DNA from: Actinobacteria bacterium UBA5176
Lineage (GTDB): Bacteria; Actinomycetota; UBA4738
DNA: 6,384 nt
Direction of reading: 5' to 3'
NCBI GenBank assembly: GCA_002413305.1
Contig: DHWS01000099.1
Span: 1-6,384, forward strand
Of this stretch, positions 1 through 4,423 are shown piece by piece. A program made the translations under genes and the position numbers. Every line of letters begins with the position of its first letter. The stretch's first letter is position 1. Below the pieces are notes generated by a model, which was not told the origin of the DNA, did no database searches, and saw only the letters and a list, made by a program, of their open reading frames with translations.

Positions 1-142
1 AGCATGATCGTTGCGCCGGGAGCCGCGGGGGTCGAGTATCAGGGTTCGTCACGCGGCCACCCCATGGTACTCGTTGATCATCTTCAAGTAACCCATTTCG
101 ACCGCCCTTTACACCCGCCTCGGGGAAGGTTCGTAGGGGGGA
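1..142. other. No recognisable gene (left edge)
   Basis: I recognise no protein family in either strand of this stretch. Long open frames cross it, including one that runs on antisense through the secreted-protein gene, but their sequence is arginine- and glycine-rich and looks like the shadow of GC-rich DNA. A short minus-strand frame ending near position 54 (ending MINEYHGVAA) could be the tail of a lost gene, but it is too short to support. Confidence 0.4.
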
Positions 143-180
143 TGGGAAAGGGTCGGTGCTGGAGCACCGACCCTTTCCCA
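143..180 (-). terminator. Long perfect hairpin downstream of the secreted-protein gene
   Basis: An 18-base arm at 143-160 is exactly complementary to 163-180, leaving two bases (GG) between the arms, so the real loop is about four bases. It lies about 70 bases past the stop codon of the minus-strand secreted-protein gene, where a transcription terminator is expected. On the minus strand the stem is followed by TCCCCCC rather than a run of T, so it is a U-poor terminator of the kind often proposed in actinobacteria. Being symmetrical, it could also stop transcription entering from the left. Confidence 0.65.
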
Positions 181-249
181 CTCACGGCCTCTTCTCCGTC
201 GTGTGATCCGTGGCTTGTACCCAGTCGAGCACGTTCCTCCCACCTCCGG

Positions 250-1515
250 CTAGTGCACAGACGCCTCAGCCACCGCGACCCGGATGTCCGTCCCGGTCTG
301 CAGGTTGAACGGGTTCGGTCCGTTGACGATGATCTCGATCATGCGGACCTCGATGCTGTTCGGGGTCTGGATGATTCGGTGCAGCCAGATCGTGAGGTTG
401 CCAACGGTGATCTTGGTGTTCGGAGCAACATCGGGGGAGATCGGCTGGCCGTTGACCACCAGGTTCACGAAGGTCGATCCGGCGTCGCTGAGGGTGATGA
501 CCCCGGCGGTCTTGGCGGCATGCGCGTCGGCCTTGACCACATCCGCCGTAACCAGGCTGGAGAGCAGATCCACTGTTTGCACGGTGGAGGTGGTCTCACC
601 GCTGGCCGTAGTCGCGTCGATCGTGCCCTGGGCCGTGTCGGTCACCGTCCCCGTGGAGATGATGTTCGGCACGTTCACGCTCGCCACCGAGTTCGTATGG
701 ACCCTCCCGTTGGTCCCGCCGCACGGCATGTTTACCACCGCGCTCGGTCCGGAGAGGACGAGGTTGCCCACGTGGGCCTTGGTCCCGTAGGCGATGCCGT
801 CCAGGCTGCCCGCCTTGTTGAGTTCCAGGTCGCTCGTGGCGTGCGCCACGATGATCTGGGTCCCCTTGGCGACGCCGGGAAGGTCGACGGTGACGAACAC
901 ATGAATCATGTTCACCGTGAACGAAGCGGTGGTCGCCCCGATGTGGGTGATCTGCTCGTTCAGCACCACCATGCCAACGCCGGGCAGGGTGATGGTGGTG
1001 TTCGGGGCTGGGGTGACGGTGATGGGAACACCGTTGACGACCAAGTTCACGAAGCTGGAGCCCGCGGCGCTGACCTGGAAGCCGGTCGTGTCGTGACTCG
1101 TGGCGCTGACCGCCTTGACCTCGCTCGCCGTGATGAGGCCAGACAGCAGGCTCGCGGCATGGACGTCGGCGGAGGTCGTTGACTCGACGACGCTACCGCT
1201 CGCGATGGAATCCGCCGTTGTGTTGATCGCGCCCGTGGTGACCACATTCGGGACGTTCACGCTCGCGACGGTGTTGGTGTTGTGCACGCCCGCGGTCGTC
1301 GTGCAACCGAGCCCGACCAGGGCACTCTTGCCGGCTACGACTGTCCTGCCCACGAAGGCGTTGGTCCCATAGGCGTCGCCGGTGTAGAACAGACCGGCGG
1401 GGCTCTGTACCGCGGCGGGGCTGCCCACCTGAGCCGCTGCGGCCGCGGAAACCAACCCGATCGGCAGTGCGAGGAACATGAGCGCGACCAGCGCGCTTGC
1501 CGTTCTCGTTCGCAT
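250..1515 (-). CDS. Secreted two-module 'choice-of-anchor P' family protein
   Basis: This is a 421-residue exported protein of unknown function. Residues 1-28 form a clear signal peptide: MRTRT start, hydrophobic core at about 8-22, then an Ala-rich cleavage site near 25-28. The mature part is two tandem modules offset by 194 residues. AYGT occurs at 48 and 242, ASVNVPN at 84 and 278, and the FVNLVVNG strand at 155 and 349. Each module has one cysteine (C71, C265) at nearly the same place, so a disulphide between modules is possible. The composition is rich in Val, Thr, Ala, Asn and Gly, with almost no charge clusters, as in beta-rich extracellular proteins. This pattern fits the choice-of-anchor P family of high-GC Gram-positives. 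No LPXTG motif, C-terminal membrane helix or other anchor is visible, so it may be released or held non-covalently. The ATG at 1515 is chosen because GGAGG lies 8 bases upstream and the signal peptide starts there. The gene stands alone on its strand. The family call is from memory of its motifs; ligand and role are unknown. Confidence 0.8.
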   Translation of the reverse strand: MRTRTASALVALMFLALPIGLVSAAAAAQVGSPAAVQSPAGLFYTGDAYGTNAFVGRTVVAGKSALVGLGCTTTAGVHNTNTVASVNVPNVVTTGAINTTADSIASGSVVESTTSADVHAASLLSGLITASEVKAVSATSHDTTGFQVSAAGSSFVNLVVNGVPITVTPAPNTTITLPGVGMVVLNEQITHIGATTASFTVNMIHVFVTVDLPGVAKGTQIIVAHATSDLELNKAGSLDGIAYGTKAHVGNLVLSGPSAVVNMPCGGTNGRVHTNSVASVNVPNIISTGTVTDTAQGTIDATTASGETTSTVQTVDLLSSLVTADVVKADAHAAKTAGVITLSDAGSTFVNLVVNGQPISPDVAPNTKITVGNLTIWLHRIIQTPNSIEVRMIEIIVNGPNPFNLQTGTDIRVAVAEASVH

Positions 1516-1520
1516 CTGGC

Positions 1521-1530
1521 ACTCCTCCCT
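1521..1530 (-). promoter_or_regulatory. Strong ribosome binding site of the secreted-protein gene
   Basis: On the minus strand this reads AGGGAGGAGT, with GGAGG 8 bases before the ATG at 1515. It fixes the start codon in front of the signal peptide. Confidence 0.75.
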
Positions 1531-1555
1531 ACCCTCATTCGGGGGCGCCTGCCTT

Positions 1556-1577
1556 GGCCTCAGTTAGCTGACCAGCC
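1556..1577 (-). promoter_or_regulatory. Leader hairpin upstream of the secreted-protein gene
   Basis: On the minus strand the leader can fold as GGCU, a GG bulge, UCAG, loop CUAA, CUGA, then GGCC: eight pairs (one G-U) around a four-base loop. It lies about 40 bases before the start codon. A weak -10-like TAGAGT (plus positions 1628-1633) would give a leader of roughly 100 bases containing it. The role is unknown; it may simply stabilise or regulate the leader. It does not match a riboswitch consensus that I can recall. Confidence 0.3.
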
Positions 1578-1679
1578 GTCGCCTCCTTTCGGGACTAGTT
1601 TGAGTTACCTAGTTCTCCACATGGGTGACTCTATTCCCTGAAGAGGCGACAAGTAAACAGGTGACGAACATCCAACAGC

Positions 1680-2321
1680 CTGGACCTGGTGACCAGCGAG
1701 GACGGGGCGGGGTGGACCCAGTTCCTGCGCTCGCTGGTGGCCCGGGGCCTGTCCGGGGTGCGCCTGGTGGTCTCCGACGACCATGCCGGCCTGGTGGGTG
1801 CGATCGCAGCGGTGCTCCCCGGGGCCTCCTGGCAGAGGTGCCGGACCCATTTCGTCCGCAACCTCCTCACCCGGGTCCCCAAGACCGCCCAGCCGTTCGT
1901 GGCCACCCTGGTCCGCTCGATCTTCGCCCAGCCATCGCGGGAGGAGGTCGAGGCCCAGCACGTCCGGATCGTCGAGCAGCTGGGGTCCCGGTTCCCGGCC
2001 GCCGCCGAGCTGCTGGAAGCCGCCCGGGAGGACATCACGGCGTTCCGGCTCCTTCCCGTCGAGCACTGGAAGCAGGTGTGGTCCAACAACCCCCAGGAGC
2101 GGCTGAATCGGGAGATCCGCCGACGGACCGACGTCGTGGGCATCTTCCCGAATCGGGAGGCCGTGATCCGGTTGGTCGGGGCGGTGCTTTCCGAGCAGCA
2201 CGATGAGTGGGCGGTGGCCCGTCGCTACATGAGCTCCGAGTCCCTGGCCAAGGCCCGGATGGCCGTGATCGAGGGTGACGTTGGGGAGGAGGTGATGCCG
2301 GCGCTGGTGGCCGCGGGGTAG
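1680..2321 (+). pseudogene. IS256-family transposase, C-terminal remnant
   Basis: About 213 codons of a mutator-type (IS256) transposase remain, out of roughly 400 in intact members. The frame opens with LDLVTSEDGAGW, which corresponds to the middle of the family. It then shows the second catalytic aspartate in VVSDDHAGL and the third-acidic-residue region in NNPQERLNREIRRRTDVVG (the glutamate before RLN), followed by the typical FPNREAVIRLVGAVLSEQ tail. The first catalytic aspartate and the N-terminal DNA-binding part are absent. An in-frame stop lies just upstream at 1662, and no homology is visible between it and the secreted-protein leader. The protein cannot be active in cis; the GTG at 1689 is not a real start. 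The element probably truncated the gene to its right and later lost its own left half. Confidence 0.85.
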
Positions 2322-2353
2322 GTGATCAGAACGATGGATGAAGCGGTGCTCTC

Positions 2354-2378
2354 ATACACCACGTTGACGGACTTGGCC
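2354..2378 (+). repeat. Probable right terminal inverted repeat of the IS256 remnant
   Basis: About 33 bases after the transposase stop, the sequence ATACACCACGTTGACGGACT and the following TGGCC resembles the right ends of actinobacterial IS256 elements, which typically carry a TACACCAC core and finish in a CTTGACC-like motif. No complementary left end is present in the window, consistent with the missing left half. The exact outer edge (2378) is estimated from the motif and from where the next gene's homology begins. Confidence 0.5.
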
Positions 2379-3060
2379 TGAGAACGAGGGGCTCTCCCGA
2401 GGACGGAGCGATCGCACCACGGTCGCTGGGCGAGGCAATCCGGCTTCTGCAGTTTCGGGCCCGGCTTACTCGAGACGAGCTCGCGAGCCTCGCTGGGATC
2501 TCTCCGGCATCGATGACGAGCTACTTTTATGAGGTTTCCTCGCCGTCGATCGCCGTCTTTCGGAGGATTACGGCGGCTTTGGCTGAGCGCCTCGGAGTGA
2601 ATCCAGCGAGGCTGTGGATGGACCTCGGGGCGCTCCTGGAACCTCGTTCGGGCCCGGAGAACGAGCGCGGGGTGGATGACGGCAACGCTGGGCTCTCCCG
2701 AAAGTTGACCCAGTCAATGAACGTCGGGGACAGCGAGACGTTCGTGTCCCTTCACACCCCCGACGTCGTGGTGAGCGTCCCGGGGCGGAACCTGCTCACC
2801 GGCCGTCACAAGGGAGAAGAAGGGATTCGTCACCTCATCGAGCAGATGCATCTCTTGACGGAAGGGAAGCTGTCTTCGAGGTTCACGACGTCCTCGCCAA
2901 TGACGAACATACCGTCATCCTCTATACCCTTCGAGCTCGGCGCCAGGATCGAATGCTTGAGTCGGATCAGTCGGTGATCTGCCATCTTCGAGACGGGAAG
3001 GTGGCCGAGGCGTGGATCGACAGCCACAACCAGGACGCCGTCGACGAGTTCTGGTCGTAG
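2379..3060 (+). pseudogene. XRE-type helix-turn-helix / SnoaL-like fusion, truncated and frameshifted
   Basis: From about 2423 the frame encodes an XRE-like DNA-binding domain: SLGEAIRLLQFRARLTRDEL, then ASLAGIS, then a recognition-helix region and AERLGVNPARLW (to about 2640). After a short linker comes a SnoaL/NTF2-like domain starting near SMNVGDSETFVSLHTPDVVV. This frame goes wrong after LLTEG (about 2866). The frame that is one base earlier continues the domain (VFEVHDVLANDEHTVILYTL, later HLRDGKVAEAWIDSHN) to the TAG at 3058-3060. The change corresponds to loss of one base between about 2855 and 2875. No start codon precedes the helix-turn-helix in frame; the frame runs back into the IS256 end. 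The gene is therefore broken twice. The ATG at 2513 lies inside the helix-turn-helix and is not a credible start. Intact relatives would be regulators with a small-molecule-binding or enzyme-like SnoaL fold; this is family-level inference. Confidence 0.75.
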
Positions 3061-3198
3061 CCCGCCCGGGTTCCCTCCAAGTCCCTTGTGGGTCGGTAGG
3101 ACCCCGTTGGGCCGAACACTCGGTCATCAGGCCGCCATCCCGGTGCGAAACGAACGTGAAGGCCCCCCCGACGCAAACAGCACCGATCTCTCCTTCCT

Positions 3199-3346
3199 GC
3201 GAAAGGCGGCCAAGTAGGTAACGCTGGTGATTCCAGTGCGTCGCGACCGACACGGGAATCATCGCGAGCCAGAACACCGTCAGCCAGCCGTTCACCCAGC
3301 GCATGAAGACCGGGTCCCCCTGCACGGAGGCCCACAGGGATTTCAT
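3199..3346 (-). pseudogene. Remnant of a small membrane protein
   Basis: Reading leftward from the ATG at 3346, the product begins MKSLWASVQGDPVFMRWVNG and continues WLTVFWLAMIPVSVAT, an aromatic-rich membrane segment like small single- or two-helix membrane proteins of actinobacteria. At T36 (3239-3241) the frame turns to nonsense (HWNHQRYLLG), while another frame continues plausibly as TGITSVTYLAA. This fits a four-base insertion (GCAC after GCGAC, a near duplication) that shifts the frame. Beyond about 3200 neither frame resembles a membrane helix, so the C-terminus is also lost. The longer frame to 2915 runs antisense through the SnoaL pseudogene and is not real. The family resemblance is from memory and moderate. 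Confidence 0.45.
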
Positions 3347-3354
3347 GACTCCGG

Positions 3355-3564
3355 TCATGTGGGTTCGAGAGGACCCGGGCTCGGGACACGGCCCTTGTCA
3401 TCGGAGGTCGGGCGCAGGAACCCGGGCACCGGGTAACGAAGGCCCCGATCCAGTTCGACGAACACCGGGGTCGAGTAAAGTACGGAGCATGTCTGGATGA
3501 TTGCCTCAGCCACCGCAGTTTCTGGGTCGTCCACATCGAATCTCGACTGGTGGAAGCTCGCCAT
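3355..3564 (-). CDS. Possible small upstream ORF, unrecognised
   Basis: This is a 69-codon minus-strand frame, MASFHQSRFDV to GRVPSPGPLEPT. It stops 8 bases before the ATG at 3346, and a GGAG lies in that gap, which is the spacing of a translationally coupled gene pair. I recognise no domain. Its first 23 codons are antisense to the plus-strand membrane-anchor fragment, which looks more protein-like, so at most the part below about 3480 might be real. It could be the tail of another decayed gene or chance. Confidence 0.2.
   Translation of the reverse strand: MASFHQSRFDVDDPETAVAEAIIQTCSVLYSTPVFVELDRGLRYPVPGFLRPTSDDKGRVPSPGPLEPT
3476..3481 (+). promoter_or_regulatory. Possible -10 element (TAAAGT) before the membrane-anchor fragment
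   Basis: TAAAGT lies 15 bases before the ATG at 3497 and would start a transcript near 3488, leaving a very short leader containing at most part of a ribosome binding site (GGAG at 3484-3487). A poor -35 candidate, TTCGAC, lies at 3454-3459 with 16-base spacing. Confidence 0.3.
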
Positions 3565-3790
3565 AGAGTTCGGTCAGCTCATCGCCATCATCGTCGGCGG
3601 CGTGTGGGCACTGTATCTCTACCGGGCAGGACGACGCGGGGAAGCAACGGTGGGGATTGACCCAATCTTCGGTGATGTGTGCGGTGACAAACCCAACCAG
3701 GATGATGGGTTCGGATTGCGCTCACTCGTAGAATCCCCGTATGCCACGTCAGGGCTGGAACTGGAACGATCCCAGAGGCCGGAACGTTAG
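3497..3790 (+). CDS. N-terminal membrane-anchor protein fragment
   Basis: The 97-codon frame begins with a polar stretch and SNLDWWKLAIEFGQLIAI. One clear transmembrane helix covers about residues 21-42, followed by a basic YRAGRRGE stop-transfer segment and ATVGIDP. This resembles the start of longer actinobacterial proteins in which a single N-terminal helix precedes a cytoplasmic beta domain. After residue about 55 the sequence (FGDVCGDKPNQDDGFGLRSL) shows no family likeness. The last 50 bases overlap the next gene and its promoter. It is best read as a truncated remnant, but it might be expressed as a small membrane peptide. The ATG at 3497 has GGAG 9 bases upstream. Confidence 0.4.
   Translation: MIASATAVSGSSTSNLDWWKLAIEFGQLIAIIVGGVWALYLYRAGRRGEATVGIDPIFGDVCGDKPNQDDGFGLRSLVESPYATSGLELERSQRPER
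3729..3734 (+). promoter_or_regulatory. -10 element of a leaderless promoter for the nuclease gene
   Basis: TAGAAT ends 6 bases before the ATG at 3741, so transcription would begin at or next to the A of the start codon. No ribosome binding site precedes that ATG, as expected for leaderless translation, which is frequent in actinobacteria. No convincing -35 is visible at the usual distance. Confidence 0.5.
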
Positions 3791-4142
3791 GCTCAACCAG
3801 GGGACCTGGGACAAGCACATCTGTGGGCCGGATGGGCATATCGAGATGGCGGCGAACTTCGATGCCATCTCGGAGACCATCTGCGACCCGGATCGCATCA
3901 GCGAGAGCGGCACCCGCTACCCGGACCGGGAAATATACGAGCGGATGCGGGAGTTCAAGGGCTATGCGAGACCGCGACGCCTAATCGCCACGGTTGTGGT
4001 GAAATGGCGGTCCCCCAAACGGGGGATACGCCCGAGGCGGCGAGCACCGATAATGCCCGTAGGGGACATCGTCACCGGGTATGCTTCGGGCACCCAGCAT
4101 CAAGGAGCGACCACATGGCAGAGAGGCGAGAAGTCCGAGTAG
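3741..4142 (+). CDS. Putative BECR-fold nuclease (PBECR-like), possible toxin
   Basis: A 133-residue protein. Residues 23-36 (WDKHICGPDGHIEM) resemble the W-x-H-I ... H-x-E-M opening of phage barnase/EndoU/colicin/RelE-like (PBECR) nucleases. Then come a helix with ETICDPDRISES (45-56), a conserved-type REIYERM segment (63-69), a strand ATVVVKW (83-89) and a last strand DIVTGYA (109-115), which matches the order of elements in that fold. Candidate active-site residues are H26, H33, E35 and R63 or Y66; none is proven. Between the last two strands is an unusually basic loop (about 90-106) that also encodes a DNA-level hairpin. The gene overlaps the DUF2283 gene by 28 bases, as in toxin-antitoxin pairs, where the small second gene would be the antitoxin. 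The start at 3741 is supported by the leaderless-type promoter just in front. DUF4258 is the alternative family call. If it is a toxin, the likely activity is RNA cleavage in the cytoplasm, by inference only. Confidence 0.5.
   Translation: MPRQGWNWNDPRGRNVRLNQGTWDKHICGPDGHIEMAANFDAISETICDPDRISESGTRYPDREIYERMREFKGYARPRRLIATVVVKWRSPKRGIRPRRRAPIMPVGDIVTGYASGTQHQGATTWQRGEKSE
4011..4026 (+). repeat. GC-rich hairpin inside the nuclease gene
   Basis: TCCCCC at 4011-4016 pairs with GGGGGA at 4021-4026 around the loop AAAC. It falls in the part of the gene that encodes the basic loop before the last strand and about 90 bases before the DUF2283 start. It could act as an attenuator within the pair or be an inserted palindromic fragment. 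Confidence 0.4.
4080..4085 (+). promoter_or_regulatory. Possible internal -10 element for the DUF2283 gene
   Basis: TATGCT lies 29 bases before the ATG at 4115 and would place a start site near 4092, ahead of the ribosome binding site. An own promoter for the second gene would allow it to be made in excess of the first. No -35 is clear. Confidence 0.25.
4102..4107 (+). promoter_or_regulatory. Ribosome binding site of the DUF2283 gene
   Basis: AGGAG within AAGGAG sits 7 bases before the ATG at 4115, inside the coding region of the preceding gene. It decides the start: the same frame is open back to an ATG at 4004, but that upstream extension is unlike the family. Confidence 0.65.
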
Positions 4143-4369
4143 CTTACGACCGCGCTTCGGACGTTCTGTACGTGACCTTCGGGGTGAACGTGCCCGCGAT
4201 CTCAGTGGAGGTTCAGGAAGGCGTACTGGCTCGACTGAACCCCGACACCAAAGAGATGGTCGGGATGACGGTGATAGGTCTTTCGGATCGGACCGTGGAA
4301 CAGTCGGTCGCGGTCGAGCCTGTCCGCGGGTCGCTGACCTACGATGCGGGTGGCCTCGTCCCTGCCTAG
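4115..4369 (+). CDS. DUF2283 family protein (possible antitoxin)
   Basis: An 84-residue protein with the DUF2283 pattern from its first residues. REVRVAYDRASDVLYVTF (residues 5-22) matches the family's opening strand-turn-strand with D-x-x-x-D-x-L-Y. Next are ISVEVQEGVLARLNPDTKEM with the acidic turn (about residues 29-48) and VGMTVIGLSDRT (about 49-60). The usual family length is about 60-90 residues, so it appears complete. It has a good ribosome binding site and starts 28 bases before the preceding gene ends, so the two are probably translated from one mRNA. DUF2283 proteins are often found beside small DUF4258-type or similar proteins in pairs that look like toxin-antitoxin modules. That suggests this one binds and neutralises the putative nuclease, but the function of the family is not established to my knowledge. 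Confidence 0.75.
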   Translation: MAERREVRVAYDRASDVLYVTFGVNVPAISVEVQEGVLARLNPDTKEMVGMTVIGLSDRTVEQSVAVEPVRGSLTYDAGGLVPA

Positions 4370-4373
4370 AAAC

Positions 4374-4395
4374 TGAATCACATTGTTGTGATTCA
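4374..4395 (+). promoter_or_regulatory. Perfect 9-bp palindrome upstream of the transposase (operator candidate)
   Basis: TGAATCACA at 4374-4382 is the exact complement of TGTGATTCA at 4387-4395, separated by TTGT. It is AT-rich, unlike its surroundings, and starts 5 bases after the DUF2283 stop codon. The right arm occupies the position where the -35 element of the transposase promoter should be (17-19 bases before the -10 at 4412). A bound dimeric repressor would therefore block transposase transcription. It could instead be a weak terminator for the nuclease/DUF2283 pair, but no T run follows. Confidence 0.5.
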
Positions 4396-4411
4396 TGTCA
4401 TACCCTCCGGG

Positions 4412-4417
4412 CATAAT
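4412..4417 (+). promoter_or_regulatory. -10 element of a leaderless promoter for the transposase
   Basis: CATAAT ends 6 bases before the GTG at 4424, the same spacing as TAGAAT before the nuclease gene. No Shine-Dalgarno sequence precedes GTG 4424, so a transcript starting at the G of GTG is likely. This favours 4424 over the GTG at 4388, which lies inside the palindrome. Confidence 0.5.
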
Positions 4418-4423
4418 GAGGGT

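Noticed and set aside
4..1182. Long plus-strand open frame (392 codons)
   Set aside because: It runs antisense through the secreted-protein gene, is rich in Arg, Gly, Asp and His with no recognisable domain, and the opposite strand has a signal peptide, internal repeats and a ribosome binding site.
1590..1613. ACTAG/CTAGT inverted repeat as an IS end or operator
   Set aside because: It has only five perfect pairs and no partner at the other side of the IS256 remnant, so it is too weak to call.
1540..1620. Possible cyclic-di-GMP-I riboswitch in the leader of the secreted-protein gene
   Set aside because: CAAAC and a GAAA loop are present on the minus strand, but the adjacent stem has only about three pairs and the conserved GGGACGCAAAGC segment and final GCCG-type closing are absent.
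1605..2201. Minus-strand open frame of 198 codons
   Set aside because: It is the antisense shadow of the IS256 transposase remnant, with a Gly/Pro/Asp/His-rich composition and no family likeness.
2915..3358. Full-length 147-codon minus-strand gene
   Set aside because: Only its first ~36 residues look like a protein family. The rest is Arg/Thr/Pro-rich and antisense to the SnoaL pseudogene.
3420..3434. Small inverted repeat ACCCGG/CCGGGT as a terminator
   Set aside because: It has six pairs around a three-base loop, no T tract and no confident gene end nearby; it is common by chance in GC-rich DNA.
4004..4114. Upstream extension of the DUF2283 protein from the ATG at 4004
   Set aside because: The added residues do not match the family, and the ATG at 4115 has a well-placed ribosome binding site.
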